From Apilactobacillus ozensis DSM 23829 = JCM 17196 (GTDB taxonomy: Bacteria > Bacillota > Bacilli > Lactobacillales > Lactobacillaceae): 64,000 nucleotides of DNA. Positions 41,298 through 49,635 of this stretch are shown here, one piece after another. Both the position numbers and the translations under genes were made by a program. The stretch spans positions 59,076 to 123,075 of the forward strand of contig NZ_AYYQ01000001.1 of NCBI RefSeq assembly GCF_001435995.1, read 5' to 3'. The stretch's first letter is position 1; each line of letters opens with the position of its first letter. The notes below the pieces were generated by a model. The model was not told where the DNA came from, made no database searches, and saw only the letters and a list, made by a program, of their open reading frames with translations.

Positions 41298-42197
41298 TTA
41301 TCTAACAACGACTGCCTTTTTACCATAGTCGTTATAAATTCTCATAAAGTTATCAACTGAAGTCCAGAAAATGTAGCCTTTACTATTTTTTCTAGAAGAT
41401 GGATCTGCCATCAAGAAATAACCATCTTTATATCCAACAACTGTAAGCATATGACCAGTTGCTTTCCCCTGCATGCGGTAAGAACCAGCAATAACTAATG
41501 GGTTACCATGCTTAATTTCAGAAATTAGGTCGTCTTTAGAAGCACCTGTAATGTCATAAACATTGGAATAATATGTTCTACCATATTGAGCTAGTGGTTT
41601 TGGATTAATAGTCCAATCTTGGTTAGTATGGTTAACTTTATAGGGATTTCCTACAAAACCATCATCAGCATTGTTTTTACTACGTGGCATATTGTCAATG
41701 AAAGTTCTCAAGCTAACATCTTTTCCAATACCTTTAACTGATAAAGCCATTTTAAGACTAGTGACCTCACAAGCATTAGCTGCTTCTAAAGGAGTGTGTT
41801 GACTAGTGTAAGTGAATGGAAGGACATATTCAGAAGTACTCTCTAATCCATCGGAGTTAATCCATCCATAGTCTTTACCATTGTAACTAATGTGATAGTA
41901 AGTATAGTTACCTGCAGTAGCAACTTGATCTAATTGTACTAATTTACCACTAATATCTTTAGTATTCCCGACTGAATAAGCTAAAGAACTATATGGTTGA
42001 TTAAATAATTGCCAATTGCCACTTTTAACTTTCATAGAATTTAAATTTCTAGCAGATTTTATATCATATTTTAAATTATTATCACTTATATTAACAACGC
42101 TATCAGCTGAAGCAGTAAGGGCTTGACTATTCATAAAAGGAAAAGCCGTACTAGATAGCATTGCAGCAATTCCCAAGGTTAGAATTGTTTTTTTCAT
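41298..42197 (-). CDS. Secreted C39-like papain-fold protein
   Basis: 299 residues with signal peptide (cut near ASA/DS, residue 31), an N-terminal SH3-like segment (residues 40-120) and a C39-type domain with Cys143 (NACEVTSL), His249 (GHMLTVVGY) and Asp265 (MADPSS), the full papain triad. Secreted C39_2-type proteins of lactobacilli are thought to act on peptide bonds in the wall or on peptides; not a bacteriocin ABC exporter since no membrane part is present. Faces the metalloprotease across a shared terminator. Own promoter. Confidence 0.88.
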   Translation of the reverse strand: MKKTILTLGIAAMLSSTAFPFMNSQALTASADSVVNISDNNLKYDIKSARNLNSMKVKSGNWQLFNQPYSSLAYSVGNTKDISGKLVQLDQVATAGNYTYYHISYNGKDYGWINSDGLESTSEYVLPFTYTSQHTPLEAANACEVTSLKMALSVKGIGKDVSLRTFIDNMPRSKNNADDGFVGNPYKVNHTNQDWTINPKPLAQYGRTYYSNVYDITGASKDDLISEIKHGNPLVIAGSYRMQGKATGHMLTVVGYKDGYFLMADPSSRKNSKGYIFWTSVDNFMRIYNDYGKKAVVVR

Positions 42198-42271
42198 CGT
42201 TATTCCTCCTAAACACTATGTTTTCTATGTTTAAAAGAATAACTAATATAACTTAAGGTTAGCTTAAAATA

Positions 42272-42303
42272 AAAAAGATATTCGAAAAAACGAATATCTT
42301 TTT
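42272..42303 (-). terminator. Terminator of the ABC-F gene
   Basis: Arms AAAAAGATATTCG / CGAATATCTTTTT with six A in the loop, at the 3' end of the ABC-F gene. Confidence 0.87.
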
Positions 42304-43924
42304 AGTAAATTGAATTAACTTGTTTTTGAACTTCTGGATGGCTTAAAAATTCTTCATAGCTAGTTTCAGCTCTACTAACTAATCCTTTACTTGAAACTTC
42401 AATAATGTGGTCGGCAATGGTTTCAATAAATTGACGGTCATGTGATGTAAAAATGATTGAACCATCAAATGGAATTAAGCTATCATTTAAAGCTGTGATT
42501 GATTCCATATCTAAATGGTTTGTTGGGTCATCTAATAGCAGCACATTTCCTTTTTGTAACATCATTTTAGATAACATACATCTAACTTTTTCCCCACCAG
42601 ATAATACCTTAATTTGTTTATCAATATTATCTCCTGAGAATAACATTCTTCCTAAGAAACCGCGTAGGAAAGTGTCATCACTTTCTTCTTTTGAAGCATA
42701 TTGACGCAACCAATCAATGATGGTCATGGAGTCGTCCTCAAAGTCAGAGTTGATGTTTTTGGGCATGTAAGATACCTTAGTCGTTTGACCCCAAGTCACA
42801 GTTCCAGTGTCCGGAGTCATTTTACCGGCTATAATTTGCATTAAAGTATTTGTAGCTAAATCGTTACGACTAATGAATGCAGTCTTTTCACCTGGACGCA
42901 AAGTCAAGGTAATGTTATCCAAAATTTTAACTCCATCGATAGTTTTAGAGACATTATCCACCCTTAACAAATCATTTCCGAGTTCTCTTTCCATTTCAAA
43001 TTTAATGAATGGGTACTTACGTGAGGAAGGCTTAATGTCATCAAGCGTGATTTTATCCAATTGTTTCTTACGCGAAGTTGCTTGCTTAGATTTAGAAGCA
43101 TTAGCACTAAATCGAGCAATAAATTCTTTTAACTCTTTAATTTGGTCTTCTTTTTTAGCATTTGATTCTTGACGCATCTTAGTAGCTAATTGACTGGATT
43201 TTAACCAGAAATCATAATTACCCACATAGATTTGAATCTTTTGAAAATCAACATCACACATCATTGTGCAGACTTGATTTAAGAAGTAACGGTCATGCGA
43301 TACTACGATAGCTGTATTTTCATAATTAGCTAGAAAATCTTGTAGCCATTCAATTGTATTGTTATCAAGACCGTTAGTTGGTTCATCTAAAAGCAAAATA
43401 TCTGGTTTTCCAAACAATGCTTGAGCTAATAAAACTTTAACTTTTTGACTTTCATTTAGCTCACTCATTTTTTGAGTATGCATACTTTCATGAATGCCTA
43501 AGTTTTGTAATAGTTGGGCAGCATCTGCTTCTGCATTCCAACCATCCATTTCAGCAAATTCACCCTCAAGCTCGGCTGCTTTAACTCCATCGGCATCAGA
43601 GAAATCAGCTTTGGCATATAAAGCATCTTTTTCTTTCATTACGCTGTATAGTTTTTCATAACCTTGAATTACCGTATCTAAAACTTCGCATTCTTCAAAA
43701 CCATAATGATTTTGATTTAGACTAGAAATTCGTTCATTTTTACCAATAGAAATATTTCCACTAGTTGGCTCAATTTTACCTTCCAATAACTTTAGGAAGG
43801 TTGATTTACCTGCTCCATTGGCACCAATCACACCGTAACAATTACCTGGTGTGAACTTTAAATTAACATTTTCGTACAGTTTTTTCCCTGAGAAATGTAA
43901 TCCCATATTACTTACTGTTATCAT
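42302..43924 (-). CDS. ABC-F ATPase (YkpA/YbiT type)
   Basis: A 540-residue soluble protein with two ABC domains and no membrane part, ribosome-binding translation factor type. Domain 1: Walker A GANGAGKST and Walker B LLLDEPTNGLD, with an atypical signature (SELNESQKVKV). Domain 2: degenerate Walker A (SRNDLATNT), signature LSGGEKVRC and Walker B LLLDDPTNHLD. Degenerate domain 2 Walker A and domain 1 signature are normal for this subfamily; Asp where Glu is expected in domain 2 (DDP) is less usual. ATG at 43924 follows GGGG. Likely helps ribosomes. Confidence 0.88.
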   Translation of the reverse strand: MITVSNMGLHFSGKKLYENVNLKFTPGNCYGVIGANGAGKSTFLKLLEGKIEPTSGNISIGKNERISSLNQNHYGFEECEVLDTVIQGYEKLYSVMKEKDALYAKADFSDADGVKAAELEGEFAEMDGWNAEADAAQLLQNLGIHESMHTQKMSELNESQKVKVLLAQALFGKPDILLLDEPTNGLDNNTIEWLQDFLANYENTAIVVSHDRYFLNQVCTMMCDVDFQKIQIYVGNYDFWLKSSQLATKMRQESNAKKEDQIKELKEFIARFSANASKSKQATSRKKQLDKITLDDIKPSSRKYPFIKFEMERELGNDLLRVDNVSKTIDGVKILDNITLTLRPGEKTAFISRNDLATNTLMQIIAGKMTPDTGTVTWGQTTKVSYMPKNINSDFEDDSMTIIDWLRQYASKEESDDTFLRGFLGRMLFSGDNIDKQIKVLSGGEKVRCMLSKMMLQKGNVLLLDDPTNHLDMESITALNDSLIPFDGSIIFTSHDRQFIETIADHIIEVSSKGLVSRAETSYEEFLSHPEVQKQVNSIY

Positions 43925-44069
43925 CTCATACCCCACTTACATCTGAAATAAGCTTTAATCTAAAAAATTCATCCCTTTTTCACTCAGAATCAAGGACGAA
44001 CTTTTTATTTTGATTCAAATTTTAAGACTCGCATAACTTTATCATAGATAATTGATATAAACAAGTTAA

Positions 44070-44723
44070 TTAGAGAACATCACTAATGGTTTTATCACCA
44101 TCACTAAAGGCATATTCTTTATTAATTGTGCCATTATCTTCTAGTACAGCACTAATAAATTTGGCAACATTTTGTCGAGAAACTTTTCGATTGTATAAAT
44201 CACTAGGATTTAGTTCTACTTTTCCATTACCCGCTGTGTCAGACAAGGTTGCTGGTCTCAAAATCGTATAATCTAAATCGGTATTATGTGTTAAATATTC
44301 ATCAGCATAATGTTTAGCAATGAAGTAGCCATGTAAATTAGACTTATCCCATACACTACGGTCATCACTACCCATTGAACTAACCATTACATATCTTTTG
44401 ATTTGCGCCTTTTGCGTAGCTAGCATACTTTTTATGGCACCATCTAAATCTATAACCAAAGTTTGGTCATCTCCAGTGTTACCACCTGAACCAGCCGAAA
44501 AGACTACACTATCAATTGCGTTATCTTTAAAAATGTCAGCCATATCATCTGCTTGAGCGGTTAAGTCGAACGTAACCGGCGTAACATTTGTCATATTGTC
44601 ATATTCGCTAAATTGGCTAGCATTCCTTAATCCAGCAAAAACGTGTTCATTATCTTTTTGTGATAACTCTTGAACTAACAATTTACCTACTTTACCATGT
44701 GCACCAATTACAAATGTATTCAT
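44070..44723 (-). CDS. NAD(P)-binding SDR-type protein (YwnB-like)
   Basis: 217 residues with the extended SDR/NmrA-like Rossmann motif MNTFVIGAHGKVGKLLVQ (GAHGKVG, residues 7-13), SAGSGGNTGDDQTL and a Tyr-x3-Lys (YFIAKHYAD). It lacks a C-terminal substrate domain and matches 'NAD(P)H-binding' proteins of lactobacilli, sometimes called YwnB/YhfK. Substrate and reaction unknown. Monocistronic; ATG at 44723. Confidence 0.85.
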   Translation of the reverse strand: MNTFVIGAHGKVGKLLVQELSQKDNEHVFAGLRNASQFSEYDNMTNVTPVTFDLTAQADDMADIFKDNAIDSVVFSAGSGGNTGDDQTLVIDLDGAIKSMLATQKAQIKRYVMVSSMGSDDRSVWDKSNLHGYFIAKHYADEYLTHNTDLDYTILRPATLSDTAGNGKVELNPSDLYNRKVSRQNVAKFISAVLEDNGTINKEYAFSDGDKTISDVL

Positions 44724-44909
44724 TTATACTGCTCCCTTCGATGTTTAATTATTATGACCATTCTATCAAGATAAAATTAACAAAACAAATAAATTGTTTG
44801 AGTGTTACTAATGCAATATCTCTTAACAATTTTGCAATGTAAATGCAATCACTGTGTATCAATCATAAGTTAGAATAACCATAATAATTATATTTAACGG
44901 AGGATTTTT

Positions 44910-45581
44910 ATGAAAATGGTCAAAAAGATATTAGTTGCAATTTTTGTACTATCAGTTGCGATTATTTCTATGAATGTATCAGCTAACGCTAGTGGCAAAA
45001 AAATTGCTGATGTTTCACAATACCAAGGAAACATTAACTGGAATAAGGCTGCTAAAGATTTAAAATATGTTCTTATTCGTGTACAGCATGGGACTAAAGA
45101 TGATAAAGATTATCGTCTTGATACTCATCGAAACATTAATGCTAACGGCGCTTACAAGCATAATATTCCTTTTGGTCAGTATGGTTTTGCTGAATTCACC
45201 AGCAAAAAAGATGCTGAAAATGAAGCTAAAACTTTCTTTAAGCATTCAAACAAAAATGCTAAGTTTTATGTACTAGACAATGAAAAGCGTATGCCTAAAG
45301 CAAAAGCTAAAGAGCAAAAATACGTTGATATTTGGTTAAAAACTATGCGTAAATTGACTGACAAGCCACTTATCTATTACTCATATCAAAGTTTTGTTTC
45401 TTCTCATAAAATTGATTATTCTAGATTTGACGGTTCATGGATTGCAAATTACAGTGCTAAACCAATTCAAAACCCAGACTTATGGCAATATACTAGTCAT
45501 GGTAGAGTTTCCGGAATTAAAGGTAATGTCGATTTAAATCGTATTTTAAATCGTAGTCAAGTTAACAAATGGTTTAGATAA
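44910..45581 (+). CDS. GH25 lysozyme (1,4-beta-N-acetylmuramidase)
   Basis: 223 residues with a signal peptide (residues 1-27, cut near NASG/KK) and a single GH25 catalytic barrel beginning IADVSQYQGNINWNKAAK (DVSxYQG). The acidic pair expected of the family is the Asp in DVS and FYVLDNEK, and the later IANYSAKP, DLWQYTSHGRVSG are the conserved end. No cell-wall-binding repeats are attached. Cuts peptidoglycan; either wall turnover or attack on rivals. GGAGG seven bases ahead. Confidence 0.92.
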   Translation: MKMVKKILVAIFVLSVAIISMNVSANASGKKIADVSQYQGNINWNKAAKDLKYVLIRVQHGTKDDKDYRLDTHRNINANGAYKHNIPFGQYGFAEFTSKKDAENEAKTFFKHSNKNAKFYVLDNEKRMPKAKAKEQKYVDIWLKTMRKLTDKPLIYYSYQSFVSSHKIDYSRFDGSWIANYSAKPIQNPDLWQYTSHGRVSGIKGNVDLNRILNRSQVNKWFR

Positions 45582-45585
45582 TATT

Positions 45586-45621
45586 AAAAAATGCGAACAC
45601 TACTAAGTGTTCGCATTTTTT
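45586..45621. terminator. Bidirectional terminator
   Basis: Arms AAAAAATGCGAACAC / GTGTTCGCATTTTTT between convergent genes. Confidence 0.91.
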
Positions 45622-45962
45622 TATCTTTCATCTTTTAAAGCAACGTTGCCATCAAGCATTCCAGCGTCACCCTTGAGTACTAATTCATTATAATTTACAT
45701 CTAATTTTAAACCTTGATCAAGGTATGATTTACTATATCCTTTAATATAAATAGGACCTAAATCAGAATCCAAACTATCATCAAAAGCTGGATCGTTATC
45801 TTCTGGTTTAACAGCTAATAAATCAAAAGAAATTCCGATAGCACAAGAGCCAACATCAGAATAATTACCAACTCCATCGTCAAAGTTTAATAATAATTTA
45901 TATTCACCATTTAATCTATTTTTTATTTTAGACTTTGCTGCGTCTGTAATAGTAATTTTCAT
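45621..45962 (-). CDS. Iron-sulfur biogenesis-like (HesB/IscA-type) protein
   Basis: 113 residues, similar to the Fe-S_biosyn family proteins of lactobacilli. Small alpha/beta fold with ITITDAAKSKIKNRL, LLLNFDDGVGNYSDVGSCAIGI, LDLAVKPEDND-like region and PIYIKGYSKSYLDQGLKLDVNYNELVL. Unlike classical IscA, the three conserved cysteines are reduced to one (GSCAIG), so a scaffold function is doubtful and the true role unknown. Monocistronic, AGGAGG upstream. Confidence 0.8.
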   Translation of the reverse strand: MKITITDAAKSKIKNRLNGEYKLLLNFDDGVGNYSDVGSCAIGISFDLLAVKPEDNDPAFDDSLDSDLGPIYIKGYSKSYLDQGLKLDVNYNELVLKGDAGMLDGNVALKDER

Positions 45963-46034
45963 AATTATCTTCCTCCTTTTAAGTAACTAAATTGTATACT
46001 TAAGGAAGGTAAAAGCAAAACATCTTAACTTAAA

Positions 46035-47453
46035 TTAAGATAACTTATACCAATCAATGATTTTCTTAGCATCATCATACTTCAAATACCTACATTCGAT
46101 TTTTTTAGCATGTTCGCCCACACGAATGTTAATTTCTAAATGTGCTAAATTGTGGTATTTTTTCATGAAATAAGTTTGTTTTAAACTCATCGATTGAATT
46201 TTATCCCATTGAACAAAATTAGTATAGTAATTAAATAAATGTACATCTTTAATTTTAACTATCCCTTGTTTATTTAAAGGCAATAAACTAATTTCAACAT
46301 TTTTAGATTTAATAAACGCATTAATAATCGTTAAAACTGAAAAAATGATTAGTATCAAAATAGCTAACCCCAAAACATTTACAAAAATGTAATCTCTAAT
46401 GAAAAACAGCATAATCAATAAAGTTAGTGGTATCCATAAAACATTACGAGTAAATAACCAAAAAGCATTTTTATAAGATGTAAAGCTTAAAAACGGTTTT
46501 GAACAAACATAGCTAAATGATTGCCCTATTTTTTCATAGACTAGTTGACTTTTTATGAATGGAATAAGGAGTCCATTATTTATATTTTCATCATCATTTT
46601 CGGTAATTAAGTCAACATTAACCGTCGTAATATTTAGCATTTTTCTAATTATATTTTGACTAAACACAATATTTTGAATCTTATCAATTGGAATTTTGTC
46701 AACCTTCCGTTTAAATAAGCCTGAACTAATTCTAAAATATGTGTCCTCAGAATGAACTGTAAATTTATAATACTTTAATTGGGTCTTTATAAAACCCACT
46801 ATATAAATTAATATCATAAAACCTACTAAAAAAGATATGACAAAGTAAAATGAGGCATGGTTAATGCTTTCAAAAGATTTTTTATCATTTAAAAATAATT
46901 GAAATATCAAAACAGTAATTAAAGAAATTGCTGAAATAAATGAAAAGTTTGTAGCCGCAAATAATTTCATATCGTGTGTAGTAGCTCGATAAAAACAGTT
47001 ATCAGAATAATTAGAATCTTTTTCTTTTGGTATCTTTTTACCTGCAGATTTGGCATGCTTAGTTTCAATAAATTGACCCGCATCTATACTAATCACTCTC
47101 AAGTCTACCTTTGATTTACTATCACTGTGAGAAGCCGTATCTAAAATAACTTGTTCTAAGTTGAATGGTTTTAAAAAGAACCACTGATTATGTTGAATAA
47201 CTTGAATTTTATCATATGGAATATGAAGTTCTTTTTTTAAAAATAGACCATATTTAATTAAAATCTGATCATCTAAGACTGAATATCGATAAGTTAAATA
47301 TCTCACTAAAACAATAAGAACTAATATTAAAGTTATCAAAATTCCTAAGATTGGTTTTGCAGCAATTAAAGCTATAACGAATACAAAAATATTTTTAAAT
47401 GCTGAATATAAGTAAAATAGAATTGAAAAAATATTCAATCGTTTATTGGACAT
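46035..47453 (-). CDS. PH-domain (YdbT-like) membrane protein
   Basis: 472 residues with several membrane helices (residues 15-50, 165-185, 200-225, 340-385) and three bPH2 (DUF304)-type beta domains: YLTYRYSVLDDQILIKYGLFLKKELHIPYDKIQVIQ, then the similar FTVHSEDTYFRISSGLFKRKVDKIPIDKIQNIVFSQ, then LSLLPLNKQGIVKIK. Function of this YdbT family is unknown, possibly membrane organisation. Start overlaps the upstream PH gene by 11 bases. Confidence 0.88.
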   Translation of the reverse strand: MSNKRLNIFSILFYLYSAFKNIFVFVIALIAAKPILGILITLILVLIVLVRYLTYRYSVLDDQILIKYGLFLKKELHIPYDKIQVIQHNQWFFLKPFNLEQVILDTASHSDSKSKVDLRVISIDAGQFIETKHAKSAGKKIPKEKDSNYSDNCFYRATTHDMKLFAATNFSFISAISLITVLIFQLFLNDKKSFESINHASFYFVISFLVGFMILIYIVGFIKTQLKYYKFTVHSEDTYFRISSGLFKRKVDKIPIDKIQNIVFSQNIIRKMLNITTVNVDLITENDDENINNGLLIPFIKSQLVYEKIGQSFSYVCSKPFLSFTSYKNAFWLFTRNVLWIPLTLLIMLFFIRDYIFVNVLGLAILILIIFSVLTIINAFIKSKNVEISLLPLNKQGIVKIKDVHLFNYYTNFVQWDKIQSMSLKQTYFMKKYHNLAHLEINIRVGEHAKKIECRYLKYDDAKKIIDWYKLS

Positions 47454-47910
47454 TTTTGGCCTCCATCGCTAGTTTAATCACTTTTAGTCTCAACTCATCA
47501 GCATCCTTAGGAACTAACGCTTCTATAATATGCGAATTACTAGCAGTTACAATTGATACACTAGTCAAGTATTGTAATCTAAGCAATGGTCCCTGTGATA
47601 AATGCACATTTTGAACTCGTGCAATTGGAATTGAAGTTTCACTACGAAAGATAAATCCCTTCCTTATTCTCACCTCAGTTTCAGAAACTTCGTAACTGTA
47701 AAATTTATATCGATAAGGAATCAATGCGTACTCAATCATTACTTCTAATAAACCTAAGCTTAAAATAATTATATATACAATAAGTGGCAATGAATAAAAA
47801 TACCGTGAAACTAAATATACTACCAATAAAGCTGTTAGCCATCCTATTAATGAAATGAAAGCACTTTGTGACCATACTTTTTTAACTTTGGCTGGTAATC
47901 TAGTCATCAT
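47443..47910 (-). CDS. PH-domain (YdbS-like) membrane protein
   Basis: 155 residues: two membrane helices (residues 16-33 and 39-58) and one bPH2 domain (YRYKFYSYEVSETEVRIRKGFIFRSETSIPIARVQNVHLSQGPLLRLQ). Typically encoded beside YdbT, and the two likely act together in the membrane. Second gene of the operon, 11 bases after the nuclease gene and overlapping the next gene. Confidence 0.88.
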   Translation of the reverse strand: MMTRLPAKVKKVWSQSAFISLIGWLTALLVVYLVSRYFYSLPLIVYIIILSLGLLEVMIEYALIPYRYKFYSYEVSETEVRIRKGFIFRSETSIPIARVQNVHLSQGPLLRLQYLTSVSIVTASNSHIIEALVPKDADELRLKVIKLAMEAKNVQ

Positions 47911-47921
47911 AATAACTCCTT

Positions 47922-48737
47922 TTATTTATGATAGTGAGTGTAGTGGTGGTTATAACTACGGTTCAAATGATAGTTTTTATTATTAAAGCTTGGCGCACCT
48001 TCTGGAGTAGGAACTTGCATATTACGATCTATTCTAGAACGTCCAGTTTCATAATCAAAACTAATACCTGGTTGAACGTTAAAGATGTATACATTAAAAT
48101 CTAAGGACTTATCAGTAGAAAGTGCTTGTAAATTAATTCCGCGAGCCATTAACTCATTTCCTCTAAAAATAGGTTTAGCATAAAAAATAACTTTTTTGTT
48201 ATCACGCAAAGCATTCCTTACCTTAGCCTCGTAAATAGTTTGCACCTTCTGGTTAGAAAATGCAGTTTGAGTAAATAAGTTCTTCAAATTATTTTGGTCA
48301 CCAGTTTGATGACGGTTTTGATACTGCCCATCACTATTTATCCCACCTGAAATACTGTAAGCAATTAAATGGCCGCGATTAATAATAGCTTCACGGTTAA
48401 CCATTTTTTGATGCCATGCCGTTGGATATACATATTGGCGTGTTCTCAGTGCAGAGTTAGCTAAATTGCGTTTTTCTAAATAACCTACATTAGCTGAAGA
48501 AGTTCGATTTAAGTCATCTAAATTAGCATAATCAACATGATTATATTTCCAATCACTAGTTTTTAAATTAGCATGATTTCCGTTGAGCTCAACATATGCT
48601 TTATCGCCTGAATTATAATTTAATTCGCTCAAATTAACGTTGGAGCTACTTGTTTTTTTATCATTTTGTTTGTTTGAACATCCCACTAACAAAATCATTG
48701 CTAATGTTACAAAAATTGCATTCGATATTTTTTTCAT
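47922..48737 (-). CDS. DNA/RNA non-specific endonuclease, lipoprotein
   Basis: About 271 residues with a lipoprotein signal peptide (lipobox LVGC) and a Ser/Asn tether. The nuclease domain has the beta-beta-alpha-metal signature NRGHLIAYSISGG (catalytic His; D is commonly first, here N), followed by RHQTGDQNNLKNLFTQT, the Asn-rich metal-binding helix. Related to streptococcal EndA and used for DNA degradation or competence. Start ATG at 48737 follows GGAGGAAAA; the longer version would start inside that ribosome site. First gene of the PH-domain operon. Confidence 0.86.
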   Translation of the reverse strand: MKKISNAIFVTLAMILLVGCSNKQNDKKTSSSNVNLSELNYNSGDKAYVELNGNHANLKTSDWKYNHVDYANLDDLNRTSSANVGYLEKRNLANSALRTRQYVYPTAWHQKMVNREAIINRGHLIAYSISGGINSDGQYQNRHQTGDQNNLKNLFTQTAFSNQKVQTIYEAKVRNALRDNKKVIFYAKPIFRGNELMARGINLQALSTDKSLDFNVYIFNVQPGISFDYETGRSRIDRNMQVPTPEGAPSFNNKNYHLNRSYNHHYTHYHK

Positions 48738-48811
48738 TTTATTTTCCTCCAATATAAAATTCGCATTTAATCGTAATTTTTATGTATCATCAAAAGAATA
48801 ACACGAAAACA

Positions 48812-48843
48812 AAAAAAGCTCACTTTTAAAAGTTAGCTTTTAA
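48812..48843 (-). terminator. Terminator of the NlpC/P60 gene
   Basis: Arms AAAAGCTAACTT / GTGAGCTTTT with T-run on the minus strand, overlapping the stop at 48840. Confidence 0.75.
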
Positions 48844-49472
48844 TTAAATTTATATGGTCTGGAATAACCAACCGCTTTCCACCATGGAGCGTTAACGTTT
48901 TCTACGACCACGCCTCTATTTTGAGCGTCTATCATCTTACCATCACCGATGTACAATCCAACATGCGTAATGTTATGTTTACTAGATCCAAAGAATACCA
49001 AATCGCCTGATTTACGTTCTGATTTAGTAACCTTTTTAGCACTTCTATATTGTTGAGCTGCTGTTCTCGGCAATTTTTTATTTAAGGCCTTCTTATAAAC
49101 ATATTTAGTGAAACCAGAACAATCAAAGCTTTTAGAACCAGTAGCACCATAACGGTATTTTTTACCTAATTCTTTTTTAGCTTGTTTGTACAATTTTTTG
49201 TATTTCTTATCTATTTTTTTCTTTTTGTCATCTTGACTATTTTCTTTTTTATCAGATTTATCGTTTGCATTATTTTCAGAATTATTGTCAGCGTTATTAT
49301 TGTTTGCATTATTTTCAGGCAAAACATTATTGGAAGCATCCGTTAAGTTTGTGCTTGTAGAATCTGTTCCTGGGTTAATTTCGTCAGCATTAGCAGCAGA
49401 AATTTTTACAAAAAATACACATATCAAAGCTGTTAAACAAATCGTTAATATTTTCCTTTTCAAATTATTCAT
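48840..49472 (-). CDS. Secreted NlpC/P60 peptidoglycan endopeptidase
   Basis: 210 residues with signal peptide (cut near ANA/DE, residue 29), an Asn-rich low-complexity linker (residues 40-75) and a charged Lys/Asp segment, then an NlpC/P60 domain with Cys118 (FDCSGFTKYVYK) and His170 (HVGLYIGDG). The third catalytic residue (His/Gln/Asn) is likely in the DAQNRGVVV strand. Cuts peptide stems of peptidoglycan. Divergent from the DUF3290-DUF421 gene across a symmetric region. Confidence 0.92.
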   Translation of the reverse strand: MNNLKRKILTICLTALICVFFVKISAANADEINPGTDSTSTNLTDASNNVLPENNANNNNADNNSENNANDKSDKKENSQDDKKKKIDKKYKKLYKQAKKELGKKYRYGATGSKSFDCSGFTKYVYKKALNKKLPRTAAQQYRSAKKVTKSERKSGDLVFFGSSKHNITHVGLYIGDGKMIDAQNRGVVVENVNAPWWKAVGYSRPYKFN

Positions 49473-49542
49473 ACCCCTAATCTTTTATATTTATTGTTTG
49501 TAATTATAAATATAAAATAATACCGTTAGGGGTCAAAATGAT

Positions 49543-49556
49543 GTCAATATGTTGAC
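49543..49556. promoter_or_regulatory. Inverted repeat between divergent genes
   Basis: GTCAA-TATG-TTGAC, perfect arms, flanked by two direct copies of GTCAAAAT (49532-49539 and 49565-49572). Symmetric site in the divergent intergenic region of NlpC/P60 and the DUF3290-DUF421 fusion; candidate regulator binding site. Confidence 0.4.
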
Positions 49557-49635
49557 TATTTTATGTCAAAATCGTTACATATTTGAAACTTCCAATGATA
49601 CAATTATATTAAATCAATAATTTAGGAGCGATATT

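Noticed and set aside
43987..44016. Attenuator for the ABC-F gene (GAATCAA / TTGATTC hairpin)
   Set aside because: Only seven base pairs and no T-run; mini-ORFs nearby lack an SD. Too weak to call.
44660..44842. Plus-strand frame of 60 codons upstream of the GH25 gene
   Set aside because: Overlaps the start of the SDR gene on the other strand and has no ribosome site or recognisable composition.
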